A stretch of 64,000 nt of DNA from Jeotgalicoccus meleagridis (GTDB lineage Bacteria > Bacillota > Bacilli > Staphylococcales > Salinicoccaceae), in contig NZ_CAJEWD010000008.1 of NCBI RefSeq assembly GCF_903994045.1, positions 698,532-762,531 of the forward strand. The letters run 5' to 3'. The notes under the pieces are model-generated. The model was given only the letters and a program-made list of their open reading frames with translations. It had not been told where the DNA came from and did no database searches. Of the stretch, positions 37,261-45,105 are shown in pieces. Numbering within the stretch: the stretch's first letter is position 1; each line of letters begins with the position of its first letter. The position numbers and the translations under genes were made by a program.

Positions 37261-37292
37261 AAGTCCTGAGCTAAAAGAAGCTCAGGACTTTT
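37261..37292. terminator. Shared terminator between ctaB and metQ
   Basis: AAGTCCTGAGCT pairs with AGCTCAGGACTT around a short loop, with T's on the plus strand and A's before it, so it can end both convergent transcripts. Confidence 0.85.
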
Positions 37293-37295
37293 ATC

Positions 37296-38123
37296 TTATT
37301 CAGCCGGAATGATTGTGCCGTTATAATTTTCTTCTATAAATGTCTTGATTTCATCAGACTGTAATACTTCAATTAATCTTTGTAGCTCTGGACGTTCTTC
37401 ATCACCTGACCTTACTGCAATAAGGTTAGCATAAGGTGAGTTTCCATCTTCAACAACAATTGAATCATCCACTGGATTTAAGTCAGCATCGATTGCGAAG
37501 TTGGCATTGATAATCACAGCAGGTGCTTCATTGTTTTCATACATGCTCACTAACAGCTCAGGCGCTGTATTATTGTCGAAATTAAAGTCATGTGGATTTT
37601 CTGTAATATCATCAAAAGTTGCATCTTGGATTTCAATACCATCCTCGATTTCAATTAGACCTGCATCTACGAAGAATGATAAGAAGCGTCCTTCTTCAGC
37701 CGGATTATTAGAAACTAGAATAGTAGAACCATCCGGAATATCTTCTAATGAGTCATAATCATTTGAATAAACAGCCATCGGTTCAATATGAACATTACCG
37801 ATACTTGTTAAATCATAACCGTGAGATTCAATTTCACCATCAAGATAAGGTGTATGTTGGAAGAAGTTTGCATCTACTTCTTCATCAGCTAGTAATCTAT
37901 TCGGTGTAACATAGTCATTAACGATCTCAACATTTAATGTAATATCTTCTTCTGCTAAAATTTCAGCAGCTTTTTCTAAGATTTCAGCATGTGGTGCGGG
38001 TGATGCAGCCACTGTGATTTCTTTTGCCTCTCCTTCTTCAGAAGCAGACTCCGAATCATTACCACAAGCAGCTAAAAACAATACTAAGGCAAACAGAGTA
38101 ACAAAACTAAATAACTTTTGCAT
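37296..38123 (-). CDS. metQ: Methionine-binding lipoprotein MetQ
   Basis: The extracellular substrate-binding protein of the D/L-methionine ABC importer. The 275-residue precursor has a signal peptide with the lipobox LAACG (cysteine 20), so it is anchored to the outer face of the membrane. PHAEILEKA, EVDANFFQHTPYLD and NNPAEEGRFLSFF are NlpA/MetQ-type segments. It is the last gene of metN-metI-metQ under a SAM-I riboswitch. Confidence 0.95.
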   Translation of the reverse strand: MQKLFSFVTLFALVLFLAACGNDSESASEEGEAKEITVAASPAPHAEILEKAAEILAEEDITLNVEIVNDYVTPNRLLADEEVDANFFQHTPYLDGEIESHGYDLTSIGNVHIEPMAVYSNDYDSLEDIPDGSTILVSNNPAEEGRFLSFFVDAGLIEIEDGIEIQDATFDDITENPHDFNFDNNTAPELLVSMYENNEAPAVIINANFAIDADLNPVDDSIVVEDGNSPYANLIAVRSGDEERPELQRLIEVLQSDEIKTFIEENYNGTIIPAE

Positions 38124-38161
38124 TGGGCATCCTCATTTCATTTATTTTATATTAATGATGA

Positions 38162-38854
38162 TCAGCGTTTATCGACTGCTTTAGAGACAAAGTCTCCAAC
38201 AATTTGGATGATAAACACGATAATCAGAATTACTACAGTAGCAACAAGTGTGACATCTGGTTGATTACGTGTAAAACCAACCATATAGGCTAAGTTACCT
38301 AGACCACCGGCACCAATAACACCGGCAATAGCAGTTGAACCAACTAACATAATTGAGGTCACTGTAATACCTGATAAGAGTGCAGGTAGGGATTCAGGAA
38401 TTAATACTTTCCAAATAATTGTCCAAGTATTAGCACCCATAGACTCAGCTGCTTCAATAACACCTTTATCTATCTCTTTAAGGCCAATTTCTACAAGTCT
38501 CGCATAAAATGGTGCGGCTCCTATAATAAGAGCGGGTAAGGCACCATTTGAGCCCATTACAGTACCCATGATGGCTTTAGTAAAAGGCATGAGTAAGATA
38601 ATTAATATAATAAATGGTATTGCTCTGAATAAGTTAACTAAAAAGGAAGTCGTTCCATACAGTGGTTTGGATACTGTTGTCTGACTCTTGTTCGATAAGA
38701 ATAAAATAATACCTAAAATCAAACCAATGATGAAAGATACCAGTGTTGCAATCACTGTCATATAAATAGTTTCATAGGTCGCCTCTACTACAGCATCCCA
38801 CTTCACATTTTCAAAAGATAACATCGTTTGAAATTCACTGATTAAACTATTCAT
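38162..38854 (-). CDS. metI: Methionine ABC transporter permease
   Basis: The 230-residue permease has five to six helices and the inner-loop EAA motif EAAESMGANTWTIIWKVLIPESLPALLSG (split), which contacts MetN. NLFRAIPFIILI is typical of MetI. It starts in an ATGA-type overlap with the metN stop, so translation is coupled. Confidence 0.95.
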   Translation of the reverse strand: MNSLISEFQTMLSFENVKWDAVVEATYETIYMTVIATLVSFIIGLILGIILFLSNKSQTTVSKPLYGTTSFLVNLFRAIPFIILIILLMPFTKAIMGTVMGSNGALPALIIGAAPFYARLVEIGLKEIDKGVIEAAESMGANTWTIIWKVLIPESLPALLSGITVTSIMLVGSTAIAGVIGAGGLGNLAYMVGFTRNQPDVTLVATVVILIIVFIIQIVGDFVSKAVDKR

Positions 38855-39873
38855 TTATCTTCCACCTCCAAGCTCACATCATGCTTAGCAAATTCCTCAG
38901 TAATTTGCTTCAAGGTTTCATCATTGATATCTAACGCGAGATAGAGATGGCCATAAGATTCTTGGTTGGTCTCCTTGATATTTCCTGAAATAATATTGAC
39001 ATCTAAGTTATAATTTCTAATCACTTCTGAGACAATCGGCGATTTTGTTTTTGTACCGATAAAATTCAATTTAACAATGGTAGAAGTTGGGAATGATTTT
39101 CTAACCTCATCCATAGCCACTTGATGATCATCATCTGAAATATCATCTTTGACGAAGCGTCTTGTCACAGATGATTGTGGGTTTTGGAATAGTTCGATAA
39201 CTGGAGCAACTTCTACAACTTTACCGTTTTCCATCACTGCAGCACGGTCACAAATTTTTCTAATCACATGCATTTCATGTGTGATAAGTACAATCGTTAA
39301 ATTCATTTCCTTAGTGATGTTAACTAGTAAATCTAAGACCTCATCTGTCGTTTCCGGATCTAGTGCACTTGTTGCTTCATCACATAGTAAAACTTCTGGT
39401 TTGTTGGATAAAGCTCGAGCGATACCCACACGTTGTTTCTGACCACCTGATAGCTCTGAAGGATAATTATTTTCTCTACCTTCTAGTCCAACTAAACGGA
39501 TAAGTTCCGTTACTCTCTCTTGTCTTTCTTTTCTAGGCACACCTGCAATTTCCATAGGAAAGCTGATGTTTTCAGCAACGGTACGTGACCACAGTAGATT
39601 AAAGTGTTGGAAAATCATTGAAACTTTTTGTCTTTTTTGTCGTAACTCAGATTTAGACATCTTACTAATGTCATCTCCAGATACAACAATTTCTCCAGCA
39701 CTTGATTCTTCAAGACCGTTTAATAACCTAATCAAGGTTGATTTACCAGCACCTGAATAGCCGATAATGCCAAAGATTTCTCCTTCTTTAATGTGAAGGT
39801 CAACTTTATCTACTGCTGTAATATTTTGTTTTTTAGTTTTAAACACTTTAGTGACCTGTCGTATATCTATCAT
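38851..39873 (-). CDS. metN: Methionine ABC transporter ATPase
   Basis: The 340-residue ATPase powers methionine uptake. It has Walker A (GYSGAGKST), the signature LSGGQKQR, Walker B (VLLCDEATSALD) and a C-terminal NIL domain (residues 260-340) that senses internal methionine in MetN homologues. It is the first gene after the SAM-I riboswitch. AAAGGAAT precedes the ATG. Confidence 0.96.
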   Translation of the reverse strand: MIDIRQVTKVFKTKKQNITAVDKVDLHIKEGEIFGIIGYSGAGKSTLIRLLNGLEESSAGEIVVSGDDISKMSKSELRQKRQKVSMIFQHFNLLWSRTVAENISFPMEIAGVPRKERQERVTELIRLVGLEGRENNYPSELSGGQKQRVGIARALSNKPEVLLCDEATSALDPETTDEVLDLLVNITKEMNLTIVLITHEMHVIRKICDRAAVMENGKVVEVAPVIELFQNPQSSVTRRFVKDDISDDDHQVAMDEVRKSFPTSTIVKLNFIGTKTKSPIVSEVIRNYNLDVNIISGNIKETNQESYGHLYLALDINDETLKQITEEFAKHDVSLEVEDK

Positions 39874-39899
39874 TCATCTTATTCCTTTCTAAATAACAC

Positions 39900-39938
39900 A
39901 AAAAGCCTGCTCTTTTAAATATGAGCAGGCTTTTAAGG
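39900..39938 (-). terminator. Terminator of the SAM riboswitch
   Basis: AAGCCTGCTCAT pairs with the TGAGCAGGCTTTT arm (minus strand, with T-run). It is the OFF-state terminator for metNIQ. Confidence 0.9.
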
Positions 39939-39947
39939 TATCTTATG

Positions 39948-40048
39948 CCTCTCATCTTTAGGTTTGAACCATGTGATTTAGCACCTTGTCAAAAAGACGG
40001 TTGCCGTGGCTTCTTAGGGCACTTCCCTCCACCACTCTTGATAAGAGT
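39948..40048 (-). promoter_or_regulatory. SAM-I riboswitch (S-box) of metNIQ
   Basis: The minus strand has the conserved S-box elements in order: CTCTTATCAAGAG, GGTGGAGGGA, GCCACGGCAACC, AAGGTGCTAAATC and GATGAGAG. S-adenosylmethionine binding should favour the terminator and shut off methionine import. Confidence 0.96.
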
Positions 40049-40068
40049 TTTCTATTTGATTGTATTAC

Positions 40069-40097
40069 ATATTATCAGACAATATTATACTAGTCAA
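40069..40097 (-). promoter_or_regulatory. Promoter of the metNIQ transcript
   Basis: On the minus strand TTGACT (40092-40097), a 17-base spacer and TAATAT (40069-40074) start transcription just before the S-box. The -35 overlaps the stop region of the thioredoxin-like gene at 40090. Confidence 0.7.
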
Positions 40098-40404
40098 CCA
40101 GGAATTGATCAAAAATCTCGTTAAGGTAAGGCACAGACTGAAACGCATAAATTTCTCGGAACAGCTTACCATTTTTAAATAGTAACAAAGCCGGAGCCGA
40201 ACGGATCTTAAAAAGTTCGATAAGATCCTTATGATAATTCAAATTTAATCTTTCGTAGTCTATACCTCTCATCTCTGTAACAACTTGTAACATTGTCTCT
40301 GAAATATCACATGTCTTACACATAGATGCATAACCAAAAATAATGTAGCGCTCTTTAGCCTGTATATTCTTTAATATATCTTCCGTTTGAATGACCTGTT
40401 TCAC
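40090..40404 (-). CDS. yusE: Thioredoxin-like protein (YusE family)
   Basis: The 104-residue protein has a thioredoxin fold with CKTCDIS near residue 29 and a cis-Pro-like APALLLF segment near residue 73. The GTG start at 40404 has AAAGGTAAG upstream, which supports a 50-base overlap with the Toprim gene in another frame. The gene order yusF-yusE beside gcvH matches B. subtilis. Partner proteins are unknown. Confidence 0.87.
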   Translation of the reverse strand: MKQVIQTEDILKNIQAKERYIIFGYASMCKTCDISETMLQVVTEMRGIDYERLNLNYHKDLIELFKIRSAPALLLFKNGKLFREIYAFQSVPYLNEIFDQFLVD

Positions 40405-40762
40405 GATAAAACTTACCTTTCATAATTAAAGCTGTATTGACATAAAAACCATGTCTTAAGAGGAGATTAGCGAGATAGTCATGTGGACAGCGTCCGACTT
40501 CTCCAAATTTTGGATCAATATATATATGTGTACTTTCACTTAAATGTCTTTTAAACCACTGACGAATTTTTCTTCCTTCCTTATCCGCATCAGAGAGGAT
40601 ATATATTTCTGAGTCACCCAGTTGCTCGAAAATTTCATCTAGTTTAGAAATGCCCATTGTACCATAAGTACATATGATGCGAGCTGGTTCTACTAGCACT
40701 TCCTCTAGACGACGTTTATCAGTCTTACCTTCAACAATAAGTACTTTATCAGAAAGATTCAT
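40355..40762 (-). CDS. yusF: Toprim-domain protein (YusF family)
   Basis: A small stand-alone Toprim protein of 135 residues. The first motif is VLIVEGKTDKRRLEEVL (invariant Glu) and the DxD motif is YILSDADKEGRKIR. Toprim domains cut or join nucleic acids in topoisomerases, primases and M5 RNases; the target here is unknown. ATG 40762 has GGTG six bases upstream. Its 3' end overlaps the yusE-like gene. Confidence 0.88.
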   Translation of the reverse strand: MNLSDKVLIVEGKTDKRRLEEVLVEPARIICTYGTMGISKLDEIFEQLGDSEIYILSDADKEGRKIRQWFKRHLSESTHIYIDPKFGEVGRCPHDYLANLLLRHGFYVNTALIMKGKFYRETGHSNGRYIKEYTG

Positions 40763-40821
40763 TCGTATCACCCTTAGTTAAATTTTATACAAATTCACTC
40801 GAAGTAATAAATATTGGTTTA

Positions 40822-40850
40822 AAAAAACTCCGGACAATAGTCCAGAGTCT
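40822..40850 (-). terminator. Terminator of gcvH
   Basis: ACTCTGGAC pairs with GTCCGGAGT followed by seven T's on the minus strand, right after the gcvH stop. Confidence 0.88.
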
Positions 40851-40853
40851 TAA

Positions 40854-41234
40854 TTATTCTTCAATTTCTGCTTGGTAACCAGCAGCATCAAGAAGACCTT
40901 CTAATTCGCTTTCATCTGAAAGTTCAACTTTCATCATCCAAGCACCTTCATAAGGATCTTCGTTTACAAGCTCAGGGCTATCTTCTAATTCCTCGTTAAC
41001 ACTAACGATTGAACCAGAGACAGGAGCCACTAGGTCAGAAACAGTTTTAACTGATTCTACGCTACCGAATGAATCACCTTGTGATAGATCGTCGCCTTCT
41101 TCTGGAAGCTCAACAAATACAATATCACCTAGTTCTGATTGTGCGAAATCTGTAATTCCAATAGTGGCAGTATTTCCTTCAACCTTGATCCATTCGTGGT
41201 CTTTACTGTACTTCAAGTCTTGTGGTAATGACAC
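40854..41234 (-). CDS. gcvH: Glycine cleavage system H protein (lipoyl carrier)
   Basis: The 126-residue lipoyl protein carries the aminomethyl group between the P, T and L proteins of glycine cleavage. The lipoylated lysine is K63 in ESVKTVSD. The gene stands alone without gcvP or gcvT. In Firmicutes GcvH is also the carrier from which lipoyl groups are passed to other enzymes. A GGGAGG site precedes the ATG. Confidence 0.96.
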   Translation of the reverse strand: MSLPQDLKYSKDHEWIKVEGNTATIGITDFAQSELGDIVFVELPEEGDDLSQGDSFGSVESVKTVSDLVAPVSGSIVSVNEELEDSPELVNEDPYEGAWMMKVELSDESELEGLLDAAGYQAEIEE

Positions 41235-41300
41235 GCTAAAACCTCCCTTTTAACTTATCATATATATTGTTACATATATATCATACACTAGACCAGCAAG

Positions 41301-41657
41301 TTAATTCAATAATGCATTTTTATAAGCTTCTTCTTTGAAGCCTAATAAAACTTCATCATCAAGCACAAGCATTGGTCTCTTGATAAGCATACCATCACTG
41401 GATAATATTTCTAATTTTTCGTCTTCAGACATATTATTTAGTTTTTCTTTCAAACCTAATTCTTTAAATTTACCGCCTCTTTTATTAAAAAAGTCATCAC
41501 TTGAAAATGATGAGCGGTCCACTAAACCTTTTAAAGTGTCTTTAGACGGCACATTTTCAACCATATCAATCGCTGTAAAATCTAGATCATGATCAGTTAA
41601 AAATTTCTTTCCTTTACGGCAAGTTGTGCATTTCGAATATTCATAAAAAGTAATCAT
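41301..41657 (-). CDS. ArsC/Spx-family thioredoxin-fold protein (YusI type)
   Basis: The 118-residue protein has CTTCRK near the N-terminus (C10-C13), a CxxC as in Spx. The C-terminal MLIKRPMLVLDDEVLLGF is the ArsC-family RP(I/L) motif. Arsenate reductases usually have a single N-terminal Cys in CxxxxR form, which also fits, so it may be a reductase or an Spx-like regulator. It lies beside gcvH, as YusI does. Confidence 0.87.
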   Translation of the reverse strand: MITFYEYSKCTTCRKGKKFLTDHDLDFTAIDMVENVPSKDTLKGLVDRSSFSSDDFFNKRGGKFKELGLKEKLNNMSEDEKLEILSSDGMLIKRPMLVLDDEVLLGFKEEAYKNALLN

Positions 41658-41726
41658 AAAGTCCTCCTAAAGATATCTTCTTACTTTAATTTTAACCTAG
41701 AATGAAAATTTTTGACACTAGAAACA

Positions 41727-41783
41727 CAAAAATGCCCAAAACCTCAGGGGAAGGTCTTGGACACAGGATTTGGGGTGAAAAAG
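41727..41783 (-). ncRNA. Candidate small RNA with C-rich loops, between aroD and the ArsC-like gene
   Basis: On the minus strand TTGTTA (41812-41817), a 16-base spacer and TATAAA (41790-41795) precede about 57 bases. The single-stranded CACCCCAAATCC is followed by a hairpin CCAAGACCT/AGGTTTTGG (41736-41760) with TTCCCCTG in the loop, then ATTTTT. Exposed UCCC stretches are typical of staphylococcal Rsa RNAs. The simpler reading is a long 3' end and terminator of aroD. Confidence 0.45.
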
Positions 41784-41856
41784 AGTGTATTTATATCTTC
41801 TAGTGCTACCCTAACAAACTTTTATTGTTTTACTATTAAAGAATTGTAAAAATGTC

Positions 41857-42573
41857 TTAATCATCTTTTATAGGAAATTGTTTTCTAAGTTCTGTAATAT
41901 GAATTTGTCCAGGTGCTGCATCTCGACTGATAAAGCCATAGGTAAAGACAGAAGCTTTTTCAAGACGAGTTTCTTTACCAAGTTCACCCATGGAAATACC
42001 TACAATCTTATTACCATATTGTTCTTTAGCTTTTTGAACAATTGAGGTTACTCTTAAGACATCTTCCTTTGATTGAGGCATATAGGAAAATTTGAACACA
42101 TCTCCCTTAAGGTCATCCATGTCCTTAAATAAAGCTTCAATTTCTTCTTTAGAATCTGTCTTTTTAAAATCATGATGACTCAATAAGACTTTTATATGAT
42201 GATCATCAGCAACCTCTTTAATTTCCTTAACAATATCCTTGCCGATTTTCACTTCTATATCTATATAATCTATATTCATCATCTGACAGATACCTTGTAA
42301 GAGTGCTTGGTATTCTACTGTCGTTTTTGATCCTTTTCCGCCCTGACTTGCTGTGCGATAAGTATAGATAATTTCTTTTCCTTTTGCCTTAAAGGTATTA
42401 ATAACATTCTCTACGATATTTATATGATCTTGACGGTTTAAAGCATCAAAACCGTCTCCTCTAATCTCTACAATATCAAAGTCATTTATATGATTTAAGG
42501 CAGATTTAATTTCATCATTGATTGCATCTGCATTGTAACCTGAAAATGTTACAACTATTTTTGTTAAATTCAT
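41857..42573 (-). CDS. aroD: Type I 3-dehydroquinate dehydratase
   Basis: The enzyme makes 3-dehydroshikimate in the shikimate pathway. The 238-residue barrel has the catalytic histidine in LLSHHDFKKT and the Schiff-base lysine in VFKFSYMP. EIRGDGFD and ISMGELGKETRL are further type I features. It stands alone, with an upstream divergent lipoprotein gene. Confidence 0.95.
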   Translation of the reverse strand: MNLTKIVVTFSGYNADAINDEIKSALNHINDFDIVEIRGDGFDALNRQDHINIVENVINTFKAKGKEIIYTYRTASQGGKGSKTTVEYQALLQGICQMMNIDYIDIEVKIGKDIVKEIKEVADDHHIKVLLSHHDFKKTDSKEEIEALFKDMDDLKGDVFKFSYMPQSKEDVLRVTSIVQKAKEQYGNKIVGISMGELGKETRLEKASVFTYGFISRDAAPGQIHITELRKQFPIKDD

Positions 42574-42705
42574 CTCTATTACCTCTTATTTTGTTATAAA
42601 ATAATATGTATCACGTTGTATTGTACTATAATCAATCTGTACGTGCAGTGAAATTTTAAAATGTGTAGCTACCATCAAACATATCATAGTGACGGAGGAA
42701 ATAGA

Positions 42706-43263
42706 TTGAAAAAATTTTTACTCTTAGGCAGTGTCACGTCTATACTGTTTTGCGCTGCTTGTTCAGATACTGAAGAAGATTTAGAAATTAAAGAAGAGTC
42801 CTCCATAACCGACAGTGAAAAAAAAGAGGATGAGGAAGTAGAAGCAAACAAGGAACAAAAAGAAGAAACTCCTGTTGAATCAGATAATCTACAAATTGGA
42901 GATTCCGCTACTATTAATGACATTACAGTAACCATTAATAAAGCCTATTTGACCGATGAAAGAAATGACGACAATCTTATCGATGTGAGTGGTGTTCTAA
43001 TCTTAGAAGTAACCTATGAGAATAACTCCAGTGAAGTTTTCCCAACTGGTCGAGATATCATAGTCGAGTCTAATGGTGAACTTGCACATTCTTATGATTT
43101 AGAAAATACCTTATTAGAAGATATACAACCTGGAGAAAGCATCGAAGGTCGAATGGCCTACGGTCTCGAAAATGAACCTGAAGATCTCACTGCTACTTTT
43201 GAACCGCTCATCAATAACGAAGGTGAATCAGCAATATTTGATATAAAACCAGACACAAAATAG
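42706..43263 (+). CDS. Lipoprotein with DUF4352-like domain
   Basis: The 185-residue secreted lipoprotein has a signal peptide (KKFLLLGSVTSILFCAAC) with the lipobox ahead of the modified cysteine. A long acidic linker rich in E and K (residues 20-60) leads to a beta-rich domain with DITVTINKAYL and LILEVTYENNS, typical of DUF4352. Start TTG 42706 has GGAGG upstream. The frame begins earlier at ATG 42661, but that would spoil the signal peptide. Confidence 0.85.
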   Translation: MKKFLLLGSVTSILFCAACSDTEEDLEIKEESSITDSEKKEDEEVEANKEQKEETPVESDNLQIGDSATINDITVTINKAYLTDERNDDNLIDVSGVLILEVTYENNSSEVFPTGRDIIVESNGELAHSYDLENTLLEDIQPGESIEGRMAYGLENEPEDLTATFEPLINNEGESAIFDIKPDTK

Positions 43264-43290
43264 GACCAGTCCGTCGGACTGGTCCTTGTT
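43263..43290 (+). terminator. Terminator of the lipoprotein gene
   Basis: GGACCAGTCC, a three-base loop and GGACTGGTCC form a perfect 10-bp stem directly after the stop. The T-run is short (TTGTT). Confidence 0.75.
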
Positions 43291-43298
43291 CATAAAAA

Positions 43299-43709
43299 TT
43301 ATTCTACTACTTCTACTGATAAGTCAACATCGATGTTTCCACGTGTTGCTTTTGAGTAAGGGCAGAAGTCATGTGCTTGTTGAAGATATTTTTCGGCGTC
43401 TTCTTGAGACATGTTTTTAACTTTAGCAGCAATCGCAACACTCAGTTTCACGCCTTCACCGTCTTCTTCTAGTCGAACAGTTAAGTCAACTTCTGGTTCA
43501 GCGTCACGCACGCCACCTTTTTTAATCATTAAATCAAAAGCACCATTAAAACAAGATGCATAACCTGCAGCGAATAATTGCTCTGGGTTAACACCTTCGC
43601 CACTTTGATCTGGTGGAATTACCGGTAAGTCAATGACATTGTCAGATGTTTTTACGTGTCCTTTACGGCCACCCGTATTTACTGCACTTACTTCATATTT
43701 CACAGCCAT
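43299..43709 (-). CDS. ohr: Organic hydroperoxide resistance protein (Ohr)
   Basis: Ohr is a thiol peroxidase that reduces fatty acid and other organic hydroperoxides. The 136-residue chain has the two catalytic cysteines in YASCF and [10 protein letters not shown], which separates Ohr from OsmC. ATG 43709 follows GGAGGAAT. No ohrR gene lies beside it here. Confidence 0.93.
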   Translation of the reverse strand: MAVKYEVSAVNTGGRKGHVKTSDNVIDLPVIPPDQSGEGVNPEQLFAAGYASCFNGAFDLMIKKGGVRDAEPEVDLTVRLEEDGEGVKLSVAIAAKVKNMSQEDAEKYLQQAHDFCPYSKATRGNIDVDLSVEVVE

Positions 43710-43780
43710 CAATATTCCTCCTAGAATAATCTTTGTATAAAAATGAAGCCATAACTAAATACAGCTCCACTAAATCTTAC

Positions 43781-43981
43781 TTATTTTTTAAATTTATCTG
43801 ATAAGTTATCAATTGCGTCATTCGCTTTGTCAGATGCTTGTTCTACTTTTTCTTTAGCTTTTCCAGCAAACTTATCGTTTTTACCTTCTTTTTCAAGATC
43901 TTTGTCTCCAGTAGCGTTACCTACAGTTTCTTTAACGTTACCTTTAGCTTGCTCTAATTTGCTATCTTTTTCTTCTGCCAT
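43781..43981 (-). CDS. CsbD-family stress protein
   Basis: The 66-residue protein is almost entirely charged and helical, with the CsbD pattern [23 protein letters not shown]. CsbD is a sigma-B-dependent stress protein of unknown function. A clear sigma-B promoter lies 50-75 bases upstream, which agrees. AAAGGAGTG precedes the ATG. Confidence 0.93.
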   Translation of the reverse strand: MAEEKDSKLEQAKGNVKETVGNATGDKDLEKEGKNDKFAGKAKEKVEQASDKANDAIDNLSDKFKK

Positions 43982-44032
43982 GAAAAAACACTCCTTTAAA
44001 AGTAGTCAATTATTTCTTGTACATTAATATGA

Positions 44033-44057
44033 ATTCCCGTTTATTTAGACTTTAAAC
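44033..44057 (-). promoter_or_regulatory. Sigma-B promoter of the csbD-like gene
   Basis: On the minus strand GTTTAA (44052-44057), a 13-base spacer and GGGAAT (44033-44038) match the sigma-B consensus GTTTAA-N12-15-GGGTAT almost perfectly. Confidence 0.85.
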
Positions 44058-44169
44058 ATCGATTAATTAATTTTTATTAAATAAAAAAACTACTATTAAA
44101 TGCTGCAATAATTTTAAAATATGTAATCACTGTGTCACTTCTGTGTTGAAACTGTGTTACTTGGTAAAT

Positions 44170-44212
44170 AAAAAAGCCATAAGCGTATATGTATCAACGC
44201 TTACAGCTTTCA
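44170..44212 (-). terminator. Terminator of ssrA
   Basis: AGCTGTAAGCG pairs with CGCTTATGGCT around a ten-base loop and is followed by TTTTTT on the minus strand, directly after the tmRNA 3' end. Confidence 0.88.
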
Positions 44213-44216
44213 TATA

Positions 44217-44573
44217 TGGAGACGGCGGGAGTTGAACCCGCGTCCAGAGACCTTGCAACATTTCTTTCTACGTGTGTAGTTCATTTTTCAGTTTCGCATG
44301 GGTGATGGTAATGAACTGACCTCAGTCCATGCTAGTCCGATTGATCTCTTCCTTTTGTCTTCTGACTGCAGACTAAAAGGCGTATCCTATTATAGTTGAA
44401 TCATCGTCACGGGCCATAGGAAAGCTCATGGGATGATGCAGGCTGACTAGGCAGCTACTGCGAAATTGTTTTGTTTGCCAGTTATTATAAACTGAGTATC
44501 GTTGATGACGAAGCCGAAACCTCCGACACGCTTAAAATGTCCAAACAGCCCCTGTCGAATCCGGAACGTCCCC
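44217..44573 (-). ncRNA. ssrA: tmRNA, tag (A)GKQNNFAVAA
   Basis: The 5' end GGGGACGTTCCGGATTCGACA and the 3' tRNA-like end with GGTTCAACTCCCGCCGTCTCCA (CCA encoded, 44217-44219) are both visible. The resume frame reads ACT GGC AAA CAA AAC AAT TTC GCA GTA GCT GCC TAG, giving the tag GKQNNFAVAA. The S. aureus tag is GKSNNNFAVAA. It rescues stalled ribosomes with SmpB, whose gene starts just upstream. It is about 357 bases long. Confidence 0.96.
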
Positions 44574-44598
44574 GGATTATTAAAGTCGAGCATCATTT

Positions 44599-44627
44599 AT
44601 TATAACACGATTAAAATCAGGAAACAA
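44599..44627 (-). promoter_or_regulatory. Promoter of ssrA
   Basis: On the minus strand TTGTTT (44622-44627), a 17-base spacer and TATAAT (44599-44604) lie just before the tmRNA. It overlaps the last base region of smpB. Confidence 0.75.
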
Positions 44628-44628
44628 A

Positions 44629-45099
44629 TTAACGATACTGTTCCTTTAAGGCACGATCAATATCTCTTTTCATTTGTTTTTTCTTCAAATCTTCGCGTTT
44701 ATCATATTTTTTCTTACCACTCGCAATACCTAAAAGCATTTTACATACCCCATTTTTAATATAGAGTTTCAATGGGATTAAGGCATTCCCTGGCTGTTCA
44801 ATGTGCCCTCTTAATTTATTGATTTCTTTACGATGTAACAGTAACTTTCTATTTCTTAATGGATCATGGTTATAACGGTTTCCTTCTTCATAAGGGGCGA
44901 TATGCATGTTATACACATACATTTCGTCCTTATAAATACGTGCAAATGAATCCTTTAAGTTAGCTGAACCTCGTCGAATCGATTTTATTTCAGTACCTTG
45001 CAAAACCATACCGACCTCTATTGTGTCTTCGATCGTATAATCATGACTCGCTTTTCTATTTTGAGCCAAGGGTTTTGTCTTATTTTGTGACTTCTTCAT
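44629..45099 (-). CDS. smpB: SsrA-binding protein
   Basis: SmpB binds tmRNA and is needed for trans-translation. The 156-residue chain has the OB-fold motifs [25 protein letters not shown] and the C-terminal [12 protein letters not shown] tail. It is encoded directly before ssrA and six bases after rnr on the same strand, the usual arrangement. Confidence 0.96.
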   Translation of the reverse strand: MKKSQNKTKPLAQNRKASHDYTIEDTIEVGMVLQGTEIKSIRRGSANLKDSFARIYKDEMYVYNMHIAPYEEGNRYNHDPLRNRKLLLHRKEINKLRGHIEQPGNALIPLKLYIKNGVCKMLLGIASGKKKYDKREDLKKKQMKRDIDRALKEQYR

Positions 45100-45105
45100 A
45101 AACCT

